Made by a program: the position numbers and the translations under genes. From contig JAFKGQ010000008.1 of assembly GCA_017307755.1 (NCBI GenBank), positions 248,001-312,000 on the forward strand: a stretch of DNA of 64,000 bases. Direction: 5' to 3'. Within the stretch, counting starts at the first letter, position 1. Each line of letters starts with the position of its first letter. The notes below the pieces were generated by a model. That model made no database searches. It saw nothing but the letters and a program-made list of their open reading frames with translations, and had not been told where the DNA came from. This document shows, piece by piece, positions 27,660 through 37,400 of this stretch. The DNA is from Chitinophagaceae bacterium (GTDB taxonomy: Bacteria; Bacteroidota; Bacteroidia; Chitinophagales; Chitinophagaceae).

Positions 27660-29023
27660 ATTACGAAGTGCTCTCCATCATACCGCCCCTGGTTGTCATC
27701 GTCCTGGCTATCGTGACCCGGACCTCCTTCGAACCGCTGCTCGTCGGCTGTATCGTTGGATTCCTGATCATCGGCTATAAGGAACACAGCAATTTCTTCA
27801 CGGACTTCATCGCCTCGCTTTATAAGGTATTGGAAGACGAAAGCACCGTCTGGGTCATCCTCGTTTGCGGTCTTTATGGCTCGCTGATAGGATTGATGGT
27901 CCGCAGCGGCGGTGCTGTCCGTTTTGGCGAAACCATCCTGCAAAAGCTCCGGTCTGAACGGGCCGCCCTCTTCGGCACCTGGGGGCTGGGGCTCTTCATC
28001 TTCCTGGACGATTACCTCAGCGCCCTTACAGTGGGGATCACGATGAGAAAAGTGACGGACCATTTCCGGGTACCCCGTGAAAAGCTCGCGTATATTGTCA
28101 ATACGACGGCCGCTCCCTGGTGTGTGATCGTTCCTTTGTCCACCTGGACGCTCTTTGTCGGCAGTGTCCTCGAAAAATGCAAATTTGCCCCCGCCGGCCA
28201 GGGAAATCATGTTTATCTTTCCGTGATCCCTTTCGTGGCCTATGGTTGGATATCCGTATTTCTCATTCCCCTGGTGATCCTGGGTATCCTGCCGCTGTCC
28301 GGGAAAATGAAAAGAGCGCAGCTACGGTCAGCGACAACCGGGGAAACCATTCCCCCGGGCAATACCATGGCGGCTTTACGGCTGGAGCACTTCGCATCCG
28401 GTAAATCCCCCAAAGCCATCTATTTCATCCTGCCCATCGTCGTGCTCCTGGCCTCTACCTTCGCGCTGAACTTCGATGCATTGAAAGGCGTGATGATCGC
28501 CGTTGTATTCACTTTTATTTACTACTATATCGTACGGCTGGCCTCCTTCCAGCAGCTCAGTGAAACCATCTTCACCGGTTTCAACAGCATGGTCTATGCC
28601 CTGGCGCTGGTGGTCATGAGCTATGTGCTGAAAGAGGTAGGAGATAAGATGGGGCTCACCCAATATGTCATCGGCGGCGTAAAGCCCCTTGTCAACCGGC
28701 AATTACTGCCTGTCCTGATCTTTGCATCCTTGTGCCTGATCACTTATACGACCGGCTCTTCATGGGGTGTCTATGCCGTAGTGATCCCGATCGTCATTCC
28801 CCTTGCCCAGTCCATCGGGTCCAATGTCCCATTGAACATCGGGGCTGTAGTCAGTGCGGGCGTTTTTGGTTCCAATGCCTGTCTCTATAGTGATGCGACC
28901 ATTCTCTCGGCCCAATCCACCGAATGCAGCAATTATGATCACAGCATATCGCAATTACCCCTGGCCCTGACCGCCTTTGTCTTGTCTTGCGTGGCCTACC
29001 TGGCGCTCGGGTATGTGATATGA
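27656..29023 (+). CDS. NhaC-like Na+/H+ antiporter family permease
   Basis: A 455-aa polytopic membrane protein with about ten to eleven hydrophobic helices, first at residues 5-22. The family pattern includes GLGLFIFLDDYLSALTVG (about residues 103-120) with the charged DD pair in a membrane helix, NTTAAPWCVIVPLSTW, and the C-terminal SWGVYAVVIPIVIPLA and GSNACLYSDATILSAQST, typical of NhaC-type antiporters and related amino-acid carriers. In the operon it may export Na+ or exchange an amine or organic acid across the inner membrane; the substrate is not shown by sequence. It overlaps the dehydrogenase by 4 bp. Confidence 0.85.
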   Translation: MNYEVLSIIPPLVVIVLAIVTRTSFEPLLVGCIVGFLIIGYKEHSNFFTDFIASLYKVLEDESTVWVILVCGLYGSLIGLMVRSGGAVRFGETILQKLRSERAALFGTWGLGLFIFLDDYLSALTVGITMRKVTDHFRVPREKLAYIVNTTAAPWCVIVPLSTWTLFVGSVLEKCKFAPAGQGNHVYLSVIPFVAYGWISVFLIPLVILGILPLSGKMKRAQLRSATTGETIPPGNTMAALRLEHFASGKSPKAIYFILPIVVLLASTFALNFDALKGVMIAVVFTFIYYYIVRLASFQQLSETIFTGFNSMVYALALVVMSYVLKEVGDKMGLTQYVIGGVKPLVNRQLLPVLIFASLCLITYTTGSSWGVYAVVIPIVIPLAQSIGSNVPLNIGAVVSAGVFGSNACLYSDATILSAQSTECSNYDHSISQLPLALTAFVLSCVAYLALGYVI

Positions 29024-29041
29024 TAAAATAAAAAGAATTTT

Positions 29042-29701
29042 ATGCCGACCGCCACAAAGAATTATTACCGCGTAGCAGACAATGGGCTGGTAGTACAACA
29101 CATGCTCCCCGGGCACGCCTCCCAGTTGGAAGAGCTGCAGAAAATTGTTTTTCCCACCCTTGCCGCAGACGAACTCATAAGAGCCGAACATTATCTCCAT
29201 CACCTGGTGCTTTTCCCGGAGGGACAGTTCGTGATCACAGATGGAGATAAGGTGATCGGAATGACCACCACCATGCGAAGCGACTTCGATTTTGCCAACT
29301 ATCATCATACCTTCAAAGAAACCATCGCCGGTGGCTGGCTGACCAATCATAATCCGGAAGGCGACTGGCTTTACGGCCTGGACATCGGTATTCACCCGGC
29401 TTACAGGGGGAGAGGGCTTGCCCGCATTTTGTATCGCGCCCGCCACGACATAGCCCGCGAGTTGGGTCTGAAAGGACAGCTTACGGTGGGAATGATGAGC
29501 GGCTATGGTGCGGTGAAAGATCAGCTCACCGGGGAACAATATTACCGCGAGTTGCAGGAAGGCCTGCGCACGGACCCGACCCTGACGCCTCAGATGAAGA
29601 TAGGCTTCCGGCCCATCGCCCTGATCCCGGAATATGTTAATGATCCGGTCTGCGGTAATTACGGCATACTCATCCGCCTGGATATCTCGACTATCGTATA
29701 A
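29042..29701 (+). CDS. GNAT-family N-acetyltransferase
   Basis: A 219-aa GNAT acetyltransferase. The acetyl-CoA site is visible as GLDIGIHPAYRGRGLARILYR (about residues 117-137), matching motif A (R/Q-x-x-G-x-G/A). The C-terminal part has NYGILIRLD. The position inside the amine operon, 18 bp after the permease and 12 bp before a second aminotransferase, suggests the acceptor is an amine or amino acid of the pathway, for example acetylation of a toxic intermediate; this is inference. Confidence 0.85.
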   Translation: MPTATKNYYRVADNGLVVQHMLPGHASQLEELQKIVFPTLAADELIRAEHYLHHLVLFPEGQFVITDGDKVIGMTTTMRSDFDFANYHHTFKETIAGGWLTNHNPEGDWLYGLDIGIHPAYRGRGLARILYRARHDIARELGLKGQLTVGMMSGYGAVKDQLTGEQYYRELQEGLRTDPTLTPQMKIGFRPIALIPEYVNDPVCGNYGILIRLDISTIV

Positions 29702-29713
29702 AAATAACGCACT

Positions 29714-31051
29714 ATGTCACATATACAATTAAAAACAGCTTTGCCCGGCCCCAAAAGCCTGGCCGCCCTCGAAAGAAGAAAGAACGCCCTGCCTGCCGGC
29801 CTGGCAAAATCCACCGATATCGCCGTAGATAAAGCCGAAGGAGCACTGGTCTGGGATCTTGATGGAAACCAGCTGCTCGATTTCGCCGGCGGTATCGGCA
29901 TGATCAATGTCGGTCACCGGAACGAAAAAGTAGTGGACGCTATCCGCCGGCAACTGGATAGATACATTCATACCTGCTCCCTGGTCACGACCATGGATCC
30001 TTACCTGGATCTCGCCGAGTTGCTGAACCGGCTTACGCCGGGTGACTTTCCCAAAAAGACACTTTTGGCGAATTCCGGTTCGGAAGCCGTTGAGAACGCA
30101 GTAAACATTGCCAAATATTATACTAAACGGAATGCCATTCTTTGTTTCGAAGGGGCTTACCACGGGAGAACGCTCCTTACCCTGAGCCTTACGAGCAAAT
30201 ACGGCTTGTTTAAAAAAGGCTTCGGCTCCTTCGTATCCGATATCTACCGGATCCCGGCCCCCAACCTCTACCGCAAAACCGAGGGTCTGACAGATACTCA
30301 GTACATGCAGTCCTGTATCACGCAGCTTGAACAGGCCCTAATCGCCCAGATAGATCCCGAATCGCTGGCAGCCATCATTATCGAGCCCGTTCAGGGGGAG
30401 GGAGGTTTTCTACCCATACCTGACGCCTACCTGCAAAAACTTCGGGAGATCTGTGATAAACATGGTATCGTCTTCATCGCGGATGAAATTCAGTGCGGCG
30501 CTGCCCGCACCGGCCGGCTCTTTGCCGTGGAGCATAGTGGTGTGGTGCCGGATATTATCGTTTCCGCCAAATCCATCGGTGCGGGGATGCCGATCAGCGC
30601 CATCACGGGCCGGGCTTCCATCCTTGATTCCCCTCATTTAGGTGGCGTAGGAGGGACCTACGGTGGTAGTCCCGTGGCTTGTGTGGCCGCCATTGAAGCG
30701 CTGAAGATCCTTAGTTCGCCGGCTTTTTTGAAAAGGGCGGTGGAAGTGGGTGAGATCATCCGGGTAACGCTGGAAAAATGGAAAGAGAAATACCCGGTCA
30801 TTGGTGATGTAAGAGGAGTAGGAGCCATGCGGCTGGTGGAATTTGTCAAAGACCGGAATTCGCGTGAACCGGATCCCGATATTACCTTGAAGATCATCCG
30901 GGATGCCGTGGCACATGGATTGATCCTCATCCGGGCCGGGCTTTACAGCAACTGTATCCGATTGCTGCCCCCGCTGGTGATCACGGATGAACAACTTGCG
31001 GAAGGGTTGGGTGTGCTGGAGGCGGCTATTGCACGTGCCCAGACCTCATAG
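29714..31051 (+). CDS. Class III aminotransferase, 4-aminobutyrate aminotransferase-like (copy 2)
   Basis: A 445-aa PLP-dependent enzyme paralogous to the aminotransferase 3.5 kb upstream. It shares FAGGIGMINVGH, LANSGSEAVENAVNIAK, AYHGRTLLTLSLTSKYG, EPVQGEGGF, FIADEIQCGAARTGR and the PLP lysine in VSAKSIGAGMP (about K286). Differences from copy 1 include an N-terminal extension (residues 1-30) and CGAARTGR in place of SGFGRTGK, pointing to a different amino donor. Two class III aminotransferases in one operon suggest two amino groups are removed from the same substrate or from related substrates. Confidence 0.88.
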   Translation: MSHIQLKTALPGPKSLAALERRKNALPAGLAKSTDIAVDKAEGALVWDLDGNQLLDFAGGIGMINVGHRNEKVVDAIRRQLDRYIHTCSLVTTMDPYLDLAELLNRLTPGDFPKKTLLANSGSEAVENAVNIAKYYTKRNAILCFEGAYHGRTLLTLSLTSKYGLFKKGFGSFVSDIYRIPAPNLYRKTEGLTDTQYMQSCITQLEQALIAQIDPESLAAIIIEPVQGEGGFLPIPDAYLQKLREICDKHGIVFIADEIQCGAARTGRLFAVEHSGVVPDIIVSAKSIGAGMPISAITGRASILDSPHLGGVGGTYGGSPVACVAAIEALKILSSPAFLKRAVEVGEIIRVTLEKWKEKYPVIGDVRGVGAMRLVEFVKDRNSREPDPDITLKIIRDAVAHGLILIRAGLYSNCIRLLPPLVITDEQLAEGLGVLEAAIARAQTS

Positions 31052-31099
31052 GTGACCGGAGATATCCGGATAAGGCTGGAATGAAAAATTGATCAACGC

Positions 31100-32677
31100 A
31101 TGGACTTATTGCTGCATAACGCCAACATTTGCTCTTTTCACGAAGGGTATTCCGCCGGAAAGACCGATGCCCTGGCCGTCCGGGGGGACCGGATCTTTAT
31201 GCTGGGCCGTTCTTCAGAGCTGTTGCCCCTCGCCCATCCGGGTACCAAAATCGTCGATCTTGGCGGGAAGACCGTTCTGCCTGGTTTTCACGATACGCAT
31301 ATCCATATCTGGAAGGTAGGGAACCTGAAAACTTATATGCTGGATGTTCGGGCTACCACCAGCCTGGATGAAATGCTGTCGCTGATAGCGGCCTATCATC
31401 GTGCCTATCCTGAGGCCGCCTGGATCACCGCCCGCGGGTTTAACGAGGCGGCCTGGAAAGAAGGGCGTATGCCCACCCGCCACGATCTGGATAAAGTGGT
31501 AAAAGACAAGCCGGTCTATGTGATACGCACCTGTGCGCATATCGCCGTAGCCAATACCGCCGCGCTGGAGGCCGCCGGCATCACTGCCCGTACTTCTGCT
31601 CCCGAAGGGGGGATCATTTATAAAGATGACAATGGCCGGCCCAATGGACTCTTCTCCGAGACAGCCCTGGGACTGATCACCGCCCATATTCCGCCTTATA
31701 ACAAGGCCGAATTGAAGACCATGGTCAGGGCGGCCCGGGCAGAGCTGTATCGATATGGGATAACCGCCGCGACGGACCCTGCGGTCGATCCCGTATTGCT
31801 GGAAGCTTATCGGGAGATGGAGGCGGATGGCGAATTAGGGTTCCGGTTACAAGCTATTCCTATCCTGCTGCCGGACGGAGGTAGCCGGCCCTTCCCTCTT
31901 CCGGAACAATTCCGTTCGGATCTCCTCACCGTGGATACCGTAAAATTTTTTAGTGACGGAGGCCTCAGCGGACGTACTGCCGCGCTCAAAGGAACGTATA
32001 AGAATTCTACGGAAAAAGGAGTGCTCCGGCTGCAAAAGGACAGCTGGCTGACCCTTTGCAGGGCCGCACACGAAAAGGGATGGGGGATCGCCACCCATGC
32101 CATCGGGGACGCAGCTATAGAATTCGTGATCCAGGTTTATCGTTCTCTGTCGGCTTCCTTCCCCTCTATGCGGAGAAGGATCGAGCACCTGGGACTCCCG
32201 GAGGAACAGCATTTACGGGACATGGCAGGCTTGCAGATCGGGACTTCGATGCAAACGATATTCCTCCATGAGCTGGGCAGGAATTTCATCAACTACCTGG
32301 GCGAGGACTATCTGCGCCGCTGCTATCCCGTTCGTTCCGTATTGCAGCAGGGAATTCTGACCGCTCTCTCTTCGGATGCACCTGTCGTCAGTGATCTCAA
32401 TCCCCTGCAAGGTGTGCAGACGGCCATTACCCGCCATACCCGGGAAGGACTGTCGATCGCACCTGAAGAAGCCATCGGCGTTCATCAGGCCCTGAAAGCC
32501 TATACAATTTCCGCGGCCGGGCTGAGTGGCCTCGACCGTGTCGGAACCCTGCAACCTGGTCATCTGGCCGACGTCATCGTGCTGGATCAGGACCCCTGTA
32601 CCACTTCTACGGATAAACTCACGGATATACGCGTCGAACAAACCTATATAGGCGGGCGTTGTGTATTTCATCGATAG
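31100..32677 (+). CDS. YtcJ-like metal-dependent amidohydrolase
   Basis: A 525-aa amidohydrolase-superfamily protein of the YtcJ type. Metal-binding HxH is in GFHDTHIHIWK (about H64/H66); further features are ITARGFNEAAW, the central PVYVIRTCAHIAVANTAAL, ATHAIGDAAIEFV (late His/Asp region) and LSSDAPV with the catalytic Asp. It has no signal peptide, so it is cytoplasmic. It is the last gene of the operon, 48 bp after the second aminotransferase. Likely activity is hydrolysis of an amide or N-acyl bond; the substrate is unknown. The downstream 580 bp carry only gene debris. Confidence 0.85.
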   Translation: MDLLLHNANICSFHEGYSAGKTDALAVRGDRIFMLGRSSELLPLAHPGTKIVDLGGKTVLPGFHDTHIHIWKVGNLKTYMLDVRATTSLDEMLSLIAAYHRAYPEAAWITARGFNEAAWKEGRMPTRHDLDKVVKDKPVYVIRTCAHIAVANTAALEAAGITARTSAPEGGIIYKDDNGRPNGLFSETALGLITAHIPPYNKAELKTMVRAARAELYRYGITAATDPAVDPVLLEAYREMEADGELGFRLQAIPILLPDGGSRPFPLPEQFRSDLLTVDTVKFFSDGGLSGRTAALKGTYKNSTEKGVLRLQKDSWLTLCRAAHEKGWGIATHAIGDAAIEFVIQVYRSLSASFPSMRRRIEHLGLPEEQHLRDMAGLQIGTSMQTIFLHELGRNFINYLGEDYLRRCYPVRSVLQQGILTALSSDAPVVSDLNPLQGVQTAITRHTREGLSIAPEEAIGVHQALKAYTISAAGLSGLDRVGTLQPGHLADVIVLDQDPCTTSTDKLTDIRVEQTYIGGRCVFHR

Positions 32678-32679
32678 CA

Positions 32680-33200
32680 AAGGCGGCCTCCCCTCATCAC
32701 AGGTCTTCACGCCCGGCCTTGGGTTTAAGGTTTTAAACGCGAGAGATTTTGCTAATACTACCAATGTGTGCTTTGCACAGCTCGTAGATGGAATGGATGT
32801 GGGCTCTCCGCATATTGGAGGCCCCATCTCCAACGCGCCAATCACTTCCTCCTGCAGGATTACCTCGTTAAGCAACATGGACTGCAGTATCAGTCGAACG
32901 CCATCCAGGCAAAAGTCTACCTGAACAGCGAAAGGACAGGAATGCCTGCAATCTTCGTTCGATGGCGGAAAATATCGAGCGCAGTTATAAGCCTGATAAT
33001 ACATGGTATGCCGATGAAGCTTTAAACGTCACATCTCATAACTCACGTACTTTTCCCCGGGTGGCATGGCATCAAATATGCATTTTCGGCAATGAAACTT
33101 CGCCGATCGAGTCTGCGGACCGGTGGATTACCAAACACGAAAAACGCCTTAGCAAAGCTGATAGGTTTTTGTGAACCCAGGTGGAATGTTTTCAAACCAG
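32680..33200 (+). pseudogene. Gene-poor stretch with a frameshifted remnant at the island's left edge
   Basis: This stretch between the amidohydrolase and JetD has no intact gene. On the + strand protein-like sequence jumps frame: ARDFANTTNVCFAQLVDGM with DVGSPHIGG (frame of 32661), then FLLQDYLVKQHGLQYQSNAI (frame of 32768), then RSMAENIERSYKPDNTWYAD and on to a stop at 33174 (frame of 32962). The pieces read as one broken gene of unknown family. A minus-strand frame over the same bases runs into the amidohydrolase and is not protein-like. Confidence 0.45.
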
Positions 33201-33254
33201 TTGAGGGAGGATTTAAGGTGCCTGAAAATTCTTAAACAATTGACTTATAAGTAA

Positions 33255-34439
33255 TTAATCGCCACTTTTGCCTAGCAATAAGTCCGAAAGTTGCTTAATA
33301 ACATACCAATTAGGAATTCTTTCCTGTTCAAGACGATTGTTCTTAGCTAGGCCTTTTAAATAATAATAAAAGTCTTCTTCCTCCCTATCTAGGTAATTTA
33401 TCTGATTTACATTGCTTTTCGGTCCGGTGGTATGCTGCGTACTGAACGCACTGAATACTGCTTTATCCATAAGCACCGCTTTAGTCTGGCTAAAAATGCC
33501 CCTTACAGCGGATAACATCTCAAATCCCTGCACATCAATGTCTCCCCAGTATAATATTTCTTTTTCTTTCAACCAGACAACTTCCTTTAGTCCGGCTACA
33601 GCGGTGCCACTGCCAAAAATAGCCATTGTACCGGTTAGCTGTGGTAATGTCAGGAAGTTTTCGATATTACTGTAGGTCGCTTTGTTCTCCATAATGATTA
33701 CTTTAGTACAGGGCAGGTTCAGTTTTGCCAGGTCTTCTAAAGTAATACCGAGATGTGTAACACCGCTGAAATACCCGGCAAGATCCTGATCTAACAAACG
33801 GATCTGTACCAACCGCGCATACGTTTTGATGTGGAATCGTTCTTCAAAACAGGACCCGTCTTTAGATATATATTCGCTGATAAGTGTAGTTAAAAGGCTA
33901 TCCAGAATTCCTTTATTGTCCTCGATAAACTTGGTATGTGGCTGAGCTGGAATCTCTCGCAAATAACACCCGGGTTGTGGATTGGCAATAAAATATTTAC
34001 AAACCTCCAATAATCCTGGCCAGTTTCCCGCGGCCGTTACTACCTTTAAAGGGGTTTTCATCAACCAGTCTTCTAGCTGTGGCAACTCTCTTCTTATCAG
34101 TGCAACATCTTGCTGAAACGCTATCCATTCTTTTTCTCTCCCAATATATTTCCAAAAATCCTGTACTTCATCGAAAATAATGCTTTCAGGCATTTTTTGC
34201 CGACCAAGCCGCCGTGTATTCATTTCCTTTAGCTCTACTCTATAGCCATAGCCCTTTCGGTTTTTAGAGCTTTCTAGCAACAGCCCTAGTTCCTTAATTA
34301 ATGTTTCATAATTAACTGCTGTCAGGGTTTTATCGCTTCTTATGATCATCGGAAAACAACTTCTGTTCTCTAGCCAGGCAGTCATCACTTCAAGCACTCT
34401 CCTTTCCGCCTTCTTTAGAATATCGTTCGGAGTTATCAA
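33255..34439 (-). CDS. jetD: Wadjet nuclease subunit JetD (DUF3322/DUF2220)
   Basis: The Toprim-type nuclease subunit that cuts plasmid DNA in Wadjet. It is 394 aa. The N-terminal half matches the DUF3322 part (FPMIIRSDKTLTAVNYETL); the C-terminal half is the DUF2220 Toprim-like domain with the acidic residue in VIIMENKATYSNIENF (about residue 243) and the DxD motif in YWGDIDVQGFEML (D300, D302 approx.), then DKAVF. The catalytic acids therefore look intact. Its start overlaps JetC by 4 bp, and it is the last gene of a nine-gene minus-strand array. Confidence 0.93.
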   Translation of the reverse strand: MITPNDILKKAERRVLEVMTAWLENRSCFPMIIRSDKTLTAVNYETLIKELGLLLESSKNRKGYGYRVELKEMNTRRLGRQKMPESIIFDEVQDFWKYIGREKEWIAFQQDVALIRRELPQLEDWLMKTPLKVVTAAGNWPGLLEVCKYFIANPQPGCYLREIPAQPHTKFIEDNKGILDSLLTTLISEYISKDGSCFEERFHIKTYARLVQIRLLDQDLAGYFSGVTHLGITLEDLAKLNLPCTKVIIMENKATYSNIENFLTLPQLTGTMAIFGSGTAVAGLKEVVWLKEKEILYWGDIDVQGFEMLSAVRGIFSQTKAVLMDKAVFSAFSTQHTTGPKSNVNQINYLDREEEDFYYYLKGLAKNNRLEQERIPNWYVIKQLSDLLLGKSGD

Positions 34440-37400
34440 TTTACCATGGTTTTAGCTAGCCATTGCCTTTTTTGTTCCTGGTATTGTGGCATCGTCAAAT
34501 TATAAACCCTAGATCTTTCTGTACTCTGCTTTTCCACAAAATGACAGGAAGATATATATTCCTCGGCTACATATATCTTGTCAAGCGGCGTCACAACTAA
34601 TATTTGTAAATTAAGCTGCTTGCACAGAGCCATAAGATAATGCGATTTTTCAGGGTCAAGTTTACTGAAGGCTTCATCTACGGCAATAAACCGGAAAGAG
34701 TTCGTTTTGGCGTTACTTTCACTAATGCCAAACTGAAATGCTATGGCAGCACCAAGAACGGTATAGGTAAACTGAGCTTTTTCACCACCAGACAAACTAT
34801 CAGAGGTGTCCAGGGTTTTTCTTCGCTTATTGTCGTCTCTAAAAAACTCCTCTGCTTCAAAATCCATCCAGTTTCTTACATCGATGAGCTTTTTTCGCTT
34901 ATCTTTATCGTTATGCAGTGCCTCTATCAGGCTGCGGATGGCCAGAAAAGCAGACTCAATCCATTCATCATTTTTTGCTAATGCTATATCGGCCGCAGGA
35001 ACGATACAGTTAGAGAGCTCACGTTTGAAATTTCTTATTTCAAGGTCTTTGGTTGGCTTTGACCGAAGCTGAATGTAAGTGTGTGGATTTACATTAAATT
35101 CAATTTTATTTAATGACCTGTTTAGTTGAGTAATATGCTCTTCTATTTCTTCCTGCCTATTGTCAAGGCCGGTCTTAAAAGAGGTAATCCGGGAGGTTAC
35201 GGAATCCTTCATATACTCCTTAAACTTTTCCTTATGTTTAGGCAAGTCCTCATTCACAATTCGGTCGAATAATTTTCTGAAATCATCTGCATAATCTAGG
35301 TTGGCGGCAAGATTAACCGTATCCTTTGACCAGTCAGGATATTGTTGCCTTATATCATCAGCCGGGGATGTAAAAGCAGACATAGATCGGATGATTTTGT
35401 CTCTAGTTTTTCCTGACAGCTCCTTTTTTTGTTTCAGACCTTCTTCGACGGATTCTTGTGTTTTCGCCCTCTCCTTTTTCACTTTTATCAGCGGATCAGC
35501 CACCTGCAATTCCTTCATATATAAGGGGATTGATTCGTAGAAACGTTGGGCCTCTGCCAGGAATTCCGGAGTTAAAAAGGTATCTAATTCTTCAATACTT
35601 CTTTGATAATCCGTTATGCGTTGGTTAAAAGCTCCTTTCCTTTCAACTTCTTCCTTAATACTTTTATTCAATAAGCTAGCGCCTTCCCTGGCATCATCCC
35701 GTTGATTTATAAGCTCTTTGAGCCCACTATCCCTTGACAGCCTTTCCCTCTTTTCCTTTAGCGCTATAATAGCACTGCTATCCTCCTGCCAGTTGAGTTC
35801 TTCGTAGTTGCTGTAATGTAGTAGGTTCTGCAAAATACGGCTTCGATCATTAAGCCTCGCTGCATCTTGTTTCAGTCGAAAAATTCCCATGTCAGCCTGT
35901 GCCTTTGCCCTCTCCAGTTCCTTGAATTTCGATTGTAGTAGCAATATCTGTTCCTTGTTGTCCCAACCAAGAATAAAGCTTTCTGGCGAGATCATGCTCT
36001 TCCGATCGTCCTTCTCATGCCTTTCCCCGTTTTTGCTTAGACCACTGATCAGCAAAGCTTTTTTAGCCTGGCCAAATTCCTGTTCACTGTCTACGCATAG
36101 ATAATTTAGGTGCTCGGAAAATTCATACTCCAGCCACGCTTCAAATTGTGGTTGTCCCTGCTTGATTTCAATCTTATCCCTTAAGGTAGTATTGTAAATA
36201 TCCTGGTAGTTTGTGCTTGCTCTTAGGTGGGAATGGACTTTGTCATAGACGATCTTTCCCTTGAGGTGGGTTCGATGTATATATGTATTTACGGCACCAA
36301 GATGTTTGTCCGGCACCAGCAAACGCCGTCCAAAATTCCTAAGCAGTCGTTCTATAGCGGATTCCCAAGCTTTCTCATCTTCTCTTACCCGGATCAATTC
36401 GCCCACAAAGGGAATTTCATCCGCCTCAAGGTCTAAGGCGTCCAGCATTCGATGACGAAGTTCTATATCGGGTAGAGGAATGCGGTTTTTCCGGCTTTTT
36501 AAAGACTCTAATTCTGCTCCTACAGATTCAATGTTGTCATTGATTTGCTGCAGGGCAATGGCCTCTTGAATGTGACTATTCTTGTTCTCCTCCAACTCAT
36601 GCGCTATAGCATCCAGTTCTTTTTCGGCCAGGTTCCGGTTAGTTCCAAACGACTCCAGGGAATCCATTGGTGCATAGCTAAGTTGGGTGGCCACCTTCAA
36701 ATATTCTTTTGCTTTTTGTTCCTTTCTATCCAATGATTCCTTTAATTTATCAATTTGACGATCCATGCCCCTGATCGCAGCACTTGCTTCATTTCTTTCG
36801 AGCGCAGCTTCCAACGCCCTCAATTCTTCTTCTTTACGTGTTTTTTCAGTTTCCTTCTGTCTGATTAGCTCTTCCTGCTCCCGCAGAAACCCCATGGTAT
36901 CGGACATCAATTCTTTCAAAACGATTACCTCTCTTTCAGAAAAATAAAAAGGCACTGCATTTTTAATATTTTCCAGCTCCAAGATATTATTTTCCAGCAA
37001 ATCCAGTTCAGCACATTTTTCCATTATTGGGTTTAATAGTCGAATCTGCTCCTCTGCCTTTTGCAGGTTGTTATAGGTTTCCAATAAATCGAGATAGTTG
37101 GCACGAAGTTTTTGAAATTCCTCTTCCTGATCGCCATCTTCCAGCATGTGTACCCGGATGAAGTCATTCAGGTTGCCTAATACCTTAATACCTACCGTTT
37201 GATTAAATAATGTGAGTGCCTTTTCCGAACGCATATTGAAAAGTCTAATAAACTCCTGGCTATACTGCGCAAAGCTATCAGATATTTCCGTTTTAATAAA
37301 TGTCTTTTTAATCCGTTTGCGCCAGTCGCCATGTTTATCAAATGGCATGATGTCCTGGTCTATGCTCAACTTATGCGGGCTTACGATAAAAGTCCTTTTG

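Noticed and set aside
32213..33004. 263-codon minus-strand open frame
   Set aside because: Most of it is the complement of the amidohydrolase gene and its residues have no protein-like pattern.
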